Positions 30,175 to 44,000 of a DNA stretch of 64,000 bases are shown piece after piece. The stretch covers positions 50,275,925 to 50,339,924 of the forward strand of contig CM068317.1 in assembly GCA_034766995.1 (NCBI GenBank), written 5' to 3'. The stretch comes from Acanthacorydalis orientalis (taxonomy: Eukaryota; Arthropoda; Insecta; Megaloptera; Corydalidae). Both the position numbers and the translations under genes were made by a program. Each line of letters starts with the position of its first letter. Within the stretch, counting starts at the first letter, position 1. The notes beneath the pieces are model-generated. The model saw only the letters and a program-made list of their open reading frames with translations, searched no databases and was not told the origin of the DNA.

Positions 30175-32734
30175 GTATGTATGTGCTCGCGTGAGCGTGC
30201 TGTGATACGTCTACACATCCACCTCCCGTTTCAGATGCATCCAGCGCAACGTGCGCGCCTTCTTGAGTGTCCGCGACTGGCCATGGTGGAGACTTCTGAT
30301 GCGCGTGACTCCGTTGCTCGACGTCCACCGCACCGAACAAGAATTACGCGCAAAAACGGTAAGCGAGAGACACAATTAATAAATGTTTGTTCGGTAGACG
30401 AGAACGTCGTGTACGGGTGCGTGGAGGTTTTTCGGGCCGCGCGCGACGAAAACAAACAGATTCGATTCGGAAACGGCGCGATCCGCGAAAGAGAATCGCG
30501 CGTCCTTCCTCGCGCCACGCTCGTGTTGAATTGCCGTCGACTCGTGCCATTTCACTCGATCCGATTAAATTCAGTGTTAATTAATCCGCCGGCGGTGCAT
30601 GATGGCCGACGCGCGCAACTAGTCGTTCGACAATGACAGGTAAACGACGCGTCGTCGTTACGGTAACGCGATACTTTCAAGTGCGACCATTATCGCGGGC
30701 GACTGGAAAATGCAACGTGCGAATTGAAACAACGATTTGTATTGTACATAAGTTTGAAACAGTGTGTTCGCCGACTTGGCCGGTCTGGAAATGGGGAACG
30801 GAACCGTACACGGAATGCTCGATGAGTATTTGTAGCTCCGCGATCGTAAAAATTCGCTGTTCAATCGTGAAGCAATGTCCGATACGGAACTACATTCCGT
30901 ATTCGGATCCGTACGTGCGCACCGCGAACCTTTACCTTAATCTACCGAGGCGCATACTCTGTGCCCCGTGGGCTCAAAAGCACGATCATAAATGTAAATT
31001 GTAGAAATTGTCAGGTGTAAAAACTAATTCGGCGCCTCTAAATCGAATCGATCGCAACTCTGTTTCGAATTGAAATATTTTCTCGTCGCTTTATGATTCT
31101 GCAGTGTCGGTCTTAAAATTTAAAAGCCGTTATATATTTTGTCCGGACAGTTGGCATAACCTCGCGAAACAGTGGTGAACGCGATGGCGTTCGAAAAACG
31201 GCATATTAAGCATCGCATACTTTTCGCATTCCGATTAAAAAAAAGAATGCTGCCGAAACGACGATAATGATAGGTTCGGCTCTGGAGGAAGGAGTTACGA
31301 TGCATAAAACATACAAAAAAAAAAACGCTAAAACTGTCGAGGAGATCCGCAAATCCATCATCATTTCATAGACTGAAAGTGGCGATTTTTTTCGACGGGG
31401 GATCCGCCAGTCAGCCGGCGGGTGGAGAAAAGTTACATAACATAATGAGAGATATTTTGAGGATTGGAATGTATTCGGTTTCTCTATAAAGGGGGCGCCG
31501 AATTAATTTGTACGCCTAACATATACAAAAAAAAAAAAAATGGAATACGAATTCCAAATGTCCATAGTTTCATTATAATTGAGATTTCTATTTAAAATAA
31601 TACCACGAAATGTAATTTAAGCGTTTGTTTTGTTGATCATCTTGTGTATATGTGTGTAATTTATAAAAAAAAATGTCCGTTCACTTTGTGCAGTTACTCA
31701 ACTCGGAATATATTTCATGTGTAACGCATAAATGGAATTCATAAAAAAATGTATCAATAATTGCAACCGGTATATTTATGTGATCTACATACATACATAA
31801 ACACACGTGTATATATATATATATACACACACACGTACGTACGTATGTATGTAGATGTACGTGTGAACTTGTCGTATGAGAAACTGCAGAACCTGGTTTA
31901 CTTACCGGTCTTAAATCGCCGTGCGTATCGGTTGAAACATTCACTCATTATACTTCATTATTTTTCCTCGGCATTCGAATCAGCTCGTGCAATTACCATT
32001 CCGCGTGTAATTCATTCCACCAGTTACTGCGCTAATTAATTAATTAATCGGCGCGTTCGGTCCGAATGCACGTACACTCGTATGTAAGACGGTACGCAAA
32101 TTCGATAAACCAGTCGATTTCTTGTCGTCCCGTCGCATCGTCGTAGAGATAGAAGCGGCCGTTCTCGACTGGACGGCGGACGCCGGAAGTGTGCCGTGAA
32201 ACGGTGACCACGCGCGTTTTTCACTAGACGCACACAAAAATCAATTCAGTGAAAATATTCGCGACGAGCGACAGTGGAAAGTATCGGCGAATGTTTGACA
32301 GATATTTCATCACGGACGAATGAATGCCTGCGTCGACTTCGACTGTACGTTTTTGTTAGTTTTTTTTTTCCTGAAGACGTCACGGCGTCGTGTCGTCCGA
32401 GACCGTATAGATCACAAGCACATCGATGAAGCGATTGTTTGATTACGTCGAATTAATCGCAAAAGTACGATCGACATTAACGAAGTCTGTTTATTGAATT
32501 AACACACTTTATCCACTTTTTTTCAATTGAACCACGCTGTCAACACAACGACCGATGAATTAAACATCGACATTTATTATAAAAACAATTGACGCCACTT
32601 GATCAGCGTACGTGCGTTTTTGATTGGTTTAGACGATCGTCTGACCTTTGATTGGTTTGTGTGCGAATGTTTCGGTTCGAAAATACGCGCTACTTTTTAA
32701 AATAGTTATATTCATACATACACACGCATACATT

Positions 32735-32803
<69 letters not shown>

Positions 32804-35027
32804 GTATATACAGTGAGTGTAATTAGTATTCGTTCCCCGGTGTATTGCAATAAAATCGTTTATATTTCATTAAGTTCTACAGTTTTCGAATTTGAATTTC
32901 GGACATCACTTCTATTTTATCGAATTTGAATAAGAAAAGAATGAAAATAAGTATGTATTCCATTCAAATGATTTCCAATGCATTCAAGAATAAATAAACA
33001 GACGTATTATCGTAACGCAAAAGCGGCGACGATAAGAAAAACCGCACCGTTGCAGTCGCATCCAGTGCGAAATTCCTCACCTGACAAATGCCCATTATCG
33101 TTCCAGTCGATCGAAAATATCAAAGACACGTGTCCCGGGACACGCTGTCGGAACGATTCGAAACGAATAATCGACGGAACGTGCGCGGATCGTGCCGAAT
33201 GTGCGGGCGACAACGCCGTCGAATCGGCCGCAATCTGTTATTCGTGTCTTATTTACAATTAAATCACACGTCGCCGTGCGAAAGTCGACCTTCGGCGTCA
33301 AAAACGCCCGTTATCGATACAACAATTATAAACAGAGCGGCTGTCAGTCGATCCGATCGTGCGTTCGGTCGTCGCCATTGTCGCCGGCCGCGTCGTTTCG
33401 GTTCCGTTCGTTTTGCAACGCATCTCACGGTTCCCCTTTGCTTTGTTTTGCAGGAAGAACTGGAGACGTTACGGACGAAAGTGGAGAAGCTCGAACAGGA
33501 GAGGACGACGTTGAAGCATGACAACGATAAACTCGAAGCGAAGGTGAGTGAGAATTGAAATAATCGATCGAAAATGTTTCGTGTGCGAACACGTTTATAG
33601 TACTAAGATGTGTGTGTGTGTGTGTGTCGATAGTCGTTTCGCGGATTCTTCTCGTGACTGAAAGAAGAAATAGTTGTATTTCACGATCGAGTCTCGTTGT
33701 CTTAACTGTACTCCTGTAAATAACCGCGTGCACGTGCACCGGCGAGCCGCTGAAGCTGTTTTTTCAGTCGCCGATCTGGTACCGTGACTGAATTCGCTTC
33801 CTTCCCGAATCAATTCTCCGTCTCATCCGAGATTGTGACGAGTGCAGACGAACGACGATCAAAAGCGACGATCCGTCGATCATTTTTCGCATGCCGAAAA
33901 GAGAACTCGTCCGTAAAAGTGTCATTACAGTGATTTTCGCTCGGATCGTCGCATCTCGACGCTACGATCGTACGATATTTCGACTTAACCTCGCGTATTT
34001 CCTATCAGACCTGTTGGATGTGTCGCGCTGTTTGTGTTACGTGCATTGTGTCGCAAAAGTCAGGGGACGACGTGCATACACGTCGAGCACAGGCCACATT
34101 CCAGCTGCTGTGTACTTGAATTGAATTGTTTTTAAAAAAAATCGATAATTTTATTGCTCAAACTCACCGATATCGTTCGTGAAACTTAAACGTACACGAT
34201 TTCGATATTCTGTTTTTTTTTTAAAAAAAAAAAACGAAAAAAACAATGAAAACCGAACAATTTCTGTGCCCTTCGTATGTACGATCAGGAGGCCGTTCAA
34301 GGCCCGTAAATGAAAACCGATATCGAACAATCAGTGGTTCGTCGCTCCGTCCGCAAGACGCATCCACGTTCGAAAATATGAAAACCGCATTGTTTCGAAC
34401 GAACCCGTTTTGTTTTCCTAGTATTTCAGACGATTTTCATTTCCGTCGTAAATTTACACCGTTCCATTCGTACGCTCCGATCGATTCAAGCGGACAGACG
34501 GTCGAACGAGTACGGTATCGCGCTTATCTTTCTTTTTGTAAATCGCGGTCGGTCGCAAGCGCGCGCCCCGGATTTATTGTTTCGGTGACGAATCACTCTG
34601 ACCGACGGGCCATCTATCTGATCGATCCGAGTGTCGTGCCGCAGGCCGCATTTCCCGGGTAAGAACGCGCGGTTATAAATAAAGTCCAGTGGAGGGCCGG
34701 GGCGATGACGGGGGCGGGGGGAGGGGGGTAAATATAGAGTAAAACGTGTGAGGAACAACAAGTAATCGCTTGTCGCGAGCGGCGGCGCGTTCGTCGAACA
34801 GCTGTTATTATTTTAGAGCGTTGGGAAAAGCGAGTCGGACACTCGCACGCCGGCGTACCGATTGCTCTACACAGGAGCACCGCTCGAGCACCGTGCGTGC
34901 GTACACATAAAAAATAACCATTGAGAAGTGACTACAGAGAAAAGAATTTCGTTTATTTTTATGCTAAACGCGAGATAGCGTACTGCGATGGACGCGTGCC
35001 AAATGTGTTAATGCAACCGATTTCCAC

Positions 35028-35060
<33 letters not shown>

Positions 35061-38000
35061 CATACACACACACGAGTTAAATAAACTCGGCGGGGGTGGC
35101 GCTGGCAAGCAGTTTCGAAAGATGCGACGCGTATAATCGGAAACAATTTCACAGATCCGACCACTTGTAGCGACTTTGAGCAGTCGTTTGCGTGTGTTGT
35201 CGACGAGAGATGCATTTCTGCGTAGGCGCGGACGGTTTCGTCCCACGAAAGCAACATAGCCGGGCGGCGATGATGGTACGCGGACGGTGTTCGAACAGCA
35301 CACTCGTTCGATATTAGTAGATATGACGGTCTGAATGTCAGAGGGTGTTTTTTATTCTGTACTTCGACACGGTCCGCACGAAGCTCGGCACGCTCGCTCG
35401 GATGAAAGTAGCCCTCTGCGTACGTACGTCGTCCAGTCCGACGACTTCGTCGACGACGTCCCTGAATCCCCGATTTGCGGACGACGCTGCCGTCTTTGCT
35501 AATAGCGAAGCGGTCGGCATCACGATTCGGCAGAGAGTGCAGAACAAGGCGATCGAGACGGCGCCGGCACGAGGTACTTACTTTCCGACCGAGACACTTC
35601 ACCAGGGAGGAGCCAACATCGGAACGGTTGCACAAATTGTAGCGTCTAAGCCGCTCGGTAATCCACTGATCGAGCGGCTCCGAGAACCCGAGTGCATTGC
35701 CGTAGCAAACGGGGCGGGTGAGCCTCGGCGACGCGACATGTTCGCGCGACCATACCACTTCCCGGGATCGTAGCAAAGGCTTAAACATGACACGACACGA
35801 CACGAATCAATGTATTATTATAGTCACTCCGGTTATACGGGGGCACCGACCGCTGACGTTTTAATTCACTTCCTTTTCGTCTCGTGAATCGAGAGAGCGA
35901 TCTCGGTTTTTTGACATTTCTCTCGGATGAAAGACGTTCGTGACGGGCGTTCGCTTCGAAATCGCAGGATGAGAACAGAGCCCCGAGCGAAATGCACGTT
36001 TCCTCGGCTCCGAGCCCCGCGGAACTGTTCTGACGTTCTGCGCACGTTTCACCACAGGAGAACACCCCTGAAACGTCCATGTGCGTGTGCGTGCGTGCGT
36101 GCGGGGGTGGGTGCCGTGCGCGTTTATCGAAAACGCTTCTCGCAAACACGACCGCCCGCCGCGCGCCGAGCCCGCGTTCCGCAACAGCGCGCCCGAATCC
36201 GTCCGTTCCAGACGTCCCGATGTGAAATCATCGCCTTTACGTTCGCGCAATTAATTAAGTCGCACTTTTATGCGCGGACTGTTTATTCTATCGTCGGACG
36301 GTCGACGTGGGCGCCTCGCTCGCGAACATCAAATAATATTTTTCATTTGCTCTCTCTGTCGCGCGCGCGCGCGCGCCCGCCCGCATCAATAAACATCCGT
36401 CAGTCCGACGACGGCCTCTCGCTTTCGACATTTCAATCTCATCGCTGTTATTGTTGCGGCCTTGTTACTATTTTCAAGACTGCGAATGGATGTGCGCGAA
36501 TGTATCAGCTCTTTTATTATGCTCGCACACGCGGTTGTCTCGCCGTTCCGTGTATTATTTTATATATGTATATATAAATATATAAATGTATATATAAATG
36601 TGTATCGCCCGTTAAAGATAAATGCATGTATTATCACCTGACCTTTTGATATGAAAATGTACATTTAATGCGTATTTAAACATGACTTATTGTCACGACA
36701 AACATATATTATGTCCACGGACAATACAGCTGATTGTTCGGTTTCGACTTGAACAACTAATTTTCCAGCGCTTGTGTGTCGAGTGAAACGAGCAGACGAT
36801 TCCTCGTCGAACACGAGTCGCCGCGCTTTACTCCGTCGATTATTTCTGTAGAGTGACAGGGCTCGTCGCTCGAACGCGCAGAACTCCTCGCACTCTAAAT
36901 AATCGTTTTCGACCGACGACGACGACGACGACGACAGACCGCTGTTACTGTCGATGTTACGAACTCGTTCGAACGTTTTTTAAATGTCGACGCCGCTGCG
37001 ATTATTTTCTGTCGGGTGTGGAAATTGATTCCGGTGCGTTTGGCTCGAATCGATCGCAACTCTGTTTCGAATCGAGATATTTTCTCGTCGTTTCAGGATC
37101 GTGGAGTATCAGCCTTAACATTTAAAAGCCGCTATTATATTTTGGTCGAGCGGTCGGCATAACGTCACGAAACAGTAGTGGACGCGATGGCGTCCGAAGC
37201 GCAGCACATCACGCATCGCAAGAGCGGCCGGTCATTCGACAGATAGAGAAAAGTCGTACGAAACGAAGGCGGTAGATTGGCGGGGGCGAAGAGTGCTTTC
37301 CACGTATCCGTAAATTAACATCGATTCTCTGTTGGAAAAAAAAGAAAAGAAAAACACGACACCGACATTGATTTCTGCGCCTGATACCTGTCGTACAGTC
37401 TGTTGTTCGTTGTGATATACTTCACTTACGATCGCGCACGTCCGATCGTTAGTGTCGCGGCCGAGTTTCGATCTCGGGCCGTCGTGCGCGCACGAAGAGA
37501 CGCGATCGATCAGCGGGCGGCACGCGTATCGATCGGTGCGGTTCGGTCGGCGGGACGCGTCTAAATTTATCGAAGCCAATGTACATTAAAAAGAGGAAAT
37601 CGTTTGGCATCGGACCAATGCAGCGGCGGAGCGTCGTCGCACCGATACGAAAACATTTTGTGGCCGTCGCGTCCCGTTTCGTCCGTCGCGATTGCACCGG
37701 CCCGAAAGTGTAATCGCTGCACTGGATCTTCGTCCGGAGTATATTTCCGTTATTAACAGATCGCACACGCGTGCGTGCGTGCGTGCGCGTGCGCATACAC
37801 ACGAATGCATAAACGACAGAGAGAAGCACCGCGACGAAAGTCCCGCTCGAGCGAACCGAACACCGAAAATAAACGGTTCGAGAAAACCTTCACGCTCTGC
37901 CGTTCAAACGTCTCCGCTCGTCTCGCTCTGCGCGCCGTGTCCCGCTCGTCCGTCTCTGTCGCGCCGCCGTCTCGATCGCCGACCGTCGAAAACTGTGACG

Positions 38001-41000
38001 GACGTTACGCACGGCCACCGCGGCTTTCGAACGAGCGCGACGAACGGCGGGCAGAGCGAGCGAGACGCGAGCACCGAGAACGGGCTCAGCGAATGTATTT
38101 CTGCATTTCGAGTCGGTCCGCGAGTCAGCACGGTCGTGTCGCCGGTGCGCACGGTCAGACGTCGTCGTCCGTCGAAAATGTGACTGCGGTGGCGGTGTCT
38201 CTGTGCGATGTGACCGGACCCCTGACGAGCAACTCGAACCGGGTCGTTCGTGCGATCGTCGGAGTAAAGAAGAAGAAGAAAAAAAACAGTGTTCGGGACG
38301 CGTTTTCGGTTCGCGGCTCGCCCGTTCTCGCCGGTCGTCGTCCGGCGTTCGGCGACGATCCTCCGGCGCGCTCTAGCTCTTGAGTCCGCGCGTTCGGTCG
38401 TTCCGCGCGTTCGTCCCGAAACGAAATGCCGCTGTTGCTCGCCGCCGCGGAGAAAACCGCCGCGTCGAACCGAACACCTGTCAGGGCGTCGATGGGAGGC
38501 GTGCACGGCGTCGACGCGACGGGCGGGTCCGTCGCGGAGGCCGCGAGCGCCGGCCCGTCGTCGCGCGATCGTCGCGCCGACCTCGACGGAAACACGAGCG
38601 CGGTCGGCGTACAGAACGGTTCGATAATCTCGAAGTACGACGAGCTCGTCGACGCGGCGACGGGAAAGTGCGCGGGCGTCGTCGTCGTCGTCGACGAGGC
38701 CGTCGCGAAGACCGGCCGGCAGCAGAAGCTGCAGACGAGCGAATCGGCGCGCAGCGTGCGTGACCGCGACGACGACGGCGACGCGAGACGGACGAGCGCG
38801 TCGTCGTCGAAAAGCGGTCCGGAACGAAGACCGTCGCTGATCGATTCGATCATCAGCAAGTTTTCGAACACGGCGGCGGCGGTGCCGTCGCAGGCGCTGC
38901 TCAGGCCGGCGGCCAAGAGGGACGCGAACAGGATCGAGATCTCGTCGAAGTTCCAGCAGTCGAATTCGGCCGGTTCGATCTTCGGCGAACGGTTCAAAAG
39001 GCCGGACATCCTCGAGCGGAGGAGCGCGTCGGCGCGGAACGACGCCGCGCCGGAATCGAGAGACAGGATCGAAGCGCCGGCGAGCAAAGTCGAAACGTCC
39101 GCGCCGGCCGCCGTCGGACGCACGTCGAACGGTTCGGCGCTGGCCGGCCGACGGGCCGGCGCGGGCGCCGGGGTTCAGGCCGGCGGGTCGACGACGAACG
39201 ACGCGAAGGCGGGCGATCCGTCGGCGGCGGCGGCGGCGGCGAGGTCCGTCGCCGGCGGTTCGAACGACACGCCGCGAGATGCCGGGCAATTGATGAGCGA
39301 GCGAACGTCGGACGACGCGATCGTAGAGACCGTCGGAAAACAAACGCCGCGAGTGGACGTTGACGAGACGAACGGGGACGCTGCAAAGTCGAGAACGAGC
39401 GGCGGCGCTGTGAGAAAAATCGTGTCGACGCGCGCCACGATCGGCGGTCCGTCGGTAGTCGAGTCGGACGCGAGTCGAGCCGAAACTAAAAGTCGGAACG
39501 GACGCGTCGATTCGGTCGATCCGAACGACCGTCGCGGAGGACGAGCGACCGTGAACGTCGTCGGCGGCGCGTCGGACGGCGCCGTTCGACGCGGGACGAA
39601 CGAGAGGATCGAGCGCTGCGAAGCGCGCGTCGTCGAGAGACGGGACCGCAGCGAGGCGACGGCCGCGAGGCCGTCGTCGGATTCGAGGTCGGATACGTAC
39701 GTCGGAACGACGGCGGAGCGTAACGTCGATGCGACGACGGTCGCGCGAGTCGGTGCCGACGAAACGAAACCGAAGGAAAGTCCGGCGGAGGATGCGAAAG
39801 TCGACGGCGGCGTCCTTCGCGTCGCTCGACTCGCGGGCGCGGTCCGGACGGAATCGGACGCGGCGGGCCGAGCGCAGCGATCGGCCGGGAAGGTTCCGAC
39901 GAGCCGGTTCAGAAGACCGAAGGCGCTCGACGAGACGACGCCGACGACGGACGACGCCGCCGACGGGATCGGATCGGCGAGCCGGGCCGCGAACCAGACG
40001 AATATCGAAACGTGCGAGGCCGGAGAAATCTCCGCTCGTCGTCGTTCGGCGGACGTCGGCGCGAGTGAGGTAGTCGGTGTCGCCGCCGAATCGGTCGATC
40101 GGTCGACAGGCAGAACGGCGAGCGGGCACGATTCGGCCGAGAATCTGGACGTGAAAGCGGGCCCGAGAGCGAGCCGGGCCGAGCGCGCACTTAAAACACG
40201 AACGCTGCCGACGAGCGACGGTGTTAAGAAGAGAGAGGGTGTTCTCGCGACTGTTAACGGATCGACGGTCGGCAACGCGACCGCAGGCACCGTGCCGACG
40301 ACAGCGCCGACGGTCGAAGCGGTTCTCGAAACAGGCACTCGGTCGACGAGTATCGGCACGAAAAGAACATCCGACGGCGGCGTAGGCACGAACTCGAACC
40401 GCGGACCGCCGTTCGACGCGAAGACCGAACACGAAACACACGGCGACACCGCTGAGAAATTCAAAACGCGCGCCGATTCGACGACGGTCCCGAGCGAGCG
40501 GGAGCCGTCGACGATTATGATCGGCGGGTCGGCGCCGCTGCGGAACGGCACGAAAGCGAACGCCGAACGTACCGGCGGTCGAGACGGACCGATCGTCGAC
40601 GACGAACGGGGCGGCGCAGGCCGGAGCGTCAAAGTGTCGTCGTCCGACGGCCCGAAAGCGAGGACCGAGCGACTCGTGGACGACGTCGCAAACGAATCGA
40701 CGAGAGATACCGACGCTCGGATCGTCGGGGAGACGACGATCGATTCGGACGGAGCGGGCGCGACGGTCGCTCGTGCGCCCGCGGACGGGAGTAAGCCTGA
40801 AATCGTCGCGACGTCGGAACGTTCGACGAGCACGGGTGCGGCTTCTGAACGTGCGAAGGTGCGGTCTGACGGGCGATCGGACGCGAGCAGAGCCGGATCG
40901 AGCACGGAGCCGAAAGGAGCCGCCGGAGAGTCGAGACCGAGAGCGAAGATCGTTCGGAGGAAAGCGTCGACGGAATTTAAATCGACGAGCGGCCGGATCG

Positions 41001-44000
41001 GCGGGAGCGCGAGCGGCGATGCGACGGACGAGTGCGGAACGTCGGTCGTCGAACCGACGACGGTTCCGACGAGCCACTCGGAAACGAACGCGGAGATGAA
41101 GGCGGCGGCTGCGGTCGAAGGCGGAGCGACGCCGCGCGTTCGGAATACCTGCGTCGACAGATCCACCGAACCGAATAGCAGCGGATCTGAACTCGCCGAA
41201 AACGCCGTCCGTCCGTCGAACGCGACGCCCGGCGAGCGGACGGTCGAACGTGACCGGCGTGACGTCGGCCGCGCACGGCCGGCGACCGCTGCCGACTTCG
41301 GATCGAACGCGACGAGCGCTGTGAAATCCGTCGCGGGTCGTCCGCACGAAAAAGATGAAGACGCGTCCGACCGACGGCCGGCTGTCAAACGCGAACCGCG
41401 CGCCGGCGAAACAACTGCTCGCGCCGATCGAAACAATAATGCTGACAGCTGCAAATTATCTGTGCCGGATGCAAACGGCGATCCCGCCGACGGAATGAAA
41501 TCGAAAATCAAACAGACGAGGCCGGGCCGCGCGTCCGCCGGAGCGACGGAGGGCGCGGCGCGCCCGAAATGTCCGCCGGGCAGGACGGCGGCGCGCGGGA
41601 ACGACGTAAACAATCCACTGAACGTCGTCATCGTCGCCAGATCGAACCAGTGCGTGCGGGGCCGTGAAACGTCACCTCCTGCGGACGCGTCGACGGGCGA
41701 CCGAGCCGCCGACGCGGTCGTCGACGACGGCCGGCGTGTCGATCCGACGGTCCGGCCGCGACGGGACGAACGTGCGACAGAGACGGAGCAGCGCAATAGC
41801 GACGCGGTCGTCGGACACACGCAGGCCGCTAACGGCGTCGAACCGTCGACCGCCGGCCGAACGTTTGTCGTCCGGAGTAAGATCTCCGAGAGCCTCGTGC
41901 GCGACTCGTCCGCGTTCGCGGGGAAACTCGACGGGGTTCCGTCGAAGACCGCGTGCGCTCCTCGAGCGAGTCCGGCCGCGTCCGACAGGAAGGTCGATCT
42001 GAATGCCGGCGACGCGGACGCCGGACCGAAGATCGTGCGCGGCGGATCGGACGTCGTCGTCCGGAACGAGCGGACGGACGCCGTGCCGGAAACGCCCGTC
42101 GCCGTTCCGCACCGCGCGGACAGGAGCGAGATCTCCGGCGTCGGCGAGCGCGAGCGTGCCGCTTCGAGTGCGAGTGACGTCCGTGACGGAATCGACACGG
42201 ACGAGAAGCGCGGCGGCGTCGCGACGCCGGCGACGGAACCGAAACGCACCGTCGAACAGGAGCGACAGAGACGTTCGCCGTCGTGCTCGTCGGTCAGCTC
42301 GACGGACACGATCACGTCGAACTACGAGTCGGTCGCGTCGTCCAGCTACGACACGGCCGCGTCGAGCGCGCACAGGCTGCTGCCGCCGTTGCCGCGGCGC
42401 GCGGCCTCCGCCGGCGATCGCTGCAGGCGCTCCGCGTCCGACTCCGTCGGCGACGCGGCGAGCCGACAGGAGAGGTGCGCTCGGCACGACGTGCCGTTCT
42501 TCAGGAAGTCCGCGCCGGATTCGTTCGTGCGCCGCGGCTCGCCGATCCCGCCGACGCGCCCCGGCGGCCGCGTGACGACCGGCAAGCTCGTGATCTCGCG
42601 CTCGCCGTCGCCGATGAGCTCGCGCTCGTCGACCGGCATCGGGTCGATGTCGCGGTCCGTGTCGCCGTGCAGCCGCGCGAGCTCGCTGTCGTACGGCGGC
42701 CACTCGGCGACGGACCGGTCGTCGACGCCGCGCAGGACGTACCCGCAGATGCCGGCGAGGGCCGGCCTCGACGATCTGATGTGCAAGGAGCAGTCGCCGG
42801 TCGTGTTCGGCGCGAACCTGAGCTTCGTGATCGGCTGCAAGTCGCAGGTCAGACAGAGCGTCAAGTCGACGGCGGCGCACCTCGACTCGACGACCGCGTC
42901 GAACTATCTGAGCACGAAGATCAGCGACTTCCTGAAGCGCACCGATCACGTGATGGACGAGTGGAAGCACTCGGGACACGGCGGAAACGACGCGGACGAC
43001 CTGCCGAGAAGCGAGCACGAGCGGATCCTGACGGGCAGGTCGAGGAGCGCGGCGAACATCGCGATCAAGGGCTACACGATGTTCAGCAGGGACAGGTCGA
43101 GGCGCGGCGCGACGGCGTCGTCGGAGGACGGATCGCGGTCGAGGTCGAGCTCGATGGCGTCGGATCTGTTTCTGAACGACGGCGACACGTACTCGGAATG
43201 CGACGAGGTACATCTGACGCGGCCCCGCGGCCCGTCGCACGTCGACGATCCGACGGGCCGCTCGCGTCTCCCGTGCGATCGTAACACCACCACCACCGTC
43301 TCTTTTGTAAACTCCGCGCGCCCCCCTCCGACACTAATCTCTCCCGCTCTAACTCTCCGATAATGATTGGCACGTCTTCTCACGGTCGTGCGTCGTGTGT
43401 TTTGCAGCTGAGCGAGATGACCGCCGATCTGGCCGAGGAGCACTCGACGGCGACGCTGGCGACCGAGAGACTCGACGCCGAGACGTCCGAACGGCTGCGT
43501 TTGGAGCGCGAGCTGTCGGAAGTGCAGACGAAGAACAAGTCGTTGCAGCAGACGTCCGAACGACTGGAAATGGAGTTGCTGTACGCGAGATCCGACCTGA
43601 ACGGCCTCGCGTCCGACGAGGACGAGGACGGCGAAGTCGACGGAGGCGCGTTCAAACAGAAGTACGAGAGGACGCTACGCGAGCTCGAGTTCACGAAACG
43701 GCGGCTGCAGCAGCAGCACGAGGACGACCTGGAGCAACTTGTCGGCCTGAAGAAGCAGCTCGAGAAAAAGGTAAGCGGGTCCGCGACGCCGTCCGGCGCA
43801 TATCGATACGATTCGATGATTTCAGCTGACGGACGCGTACGAGGAGGTCGAGGAGCAGAGACAAGTTGTCGGCCAGTGGAAACGGAAAGTGCAGAAGCAC
43901 GTGTCCGAAATGAACGACCTGCGTCTGCTGCTCGAAGAGCAGAACTCTAGGAACAACCTGCTCGAGAAGAAGCAGCGCAAGTTCGATTCCGAGACGCAGC

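Larger units (their letters stand above)
28583..30234 (+). other. Myo18 intron
   Basis: It holds two TA microsatellites (28755-28808 with a GT tail, and 30072-30182) and no other supported feature. Confidence 0.6.
30359..33453 (+). other. Myo18 intron
   Basis: Contains the most complete mariner relic and a TA/TG microsatellite; no additional exon is supported. Confidence 0.55.
33544..38425 (+). other. Myo18 intron and presumed internal promoter
   Basis: It includes a TA array, a truncated mariner relic and a reverse-transcriptase-like relic. The last part before 38426 is CpG-rich with no obvious acceptor, consistent with an internal promoter for the giant exon. Confidence 0.45.

Noticed and set aside
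37904..41347. A 1147-codon open frame on the minus strand opposite the giant exon, and others of 522-1046 codons nearby
   Set aside because: The sense frame uses almost no TTA, CTA or TCA codons, so antisense stops are rare. The antisense products are Arg/Ser-rich and match nothing.
43801..43808. TATCGATA, the fly DRE motif, inside a myosin intron (also at 56559 and 61186)
   Set aside because: An 8-bp motif is expected by chance in this sequence and none of the sites is near a clear promoter.
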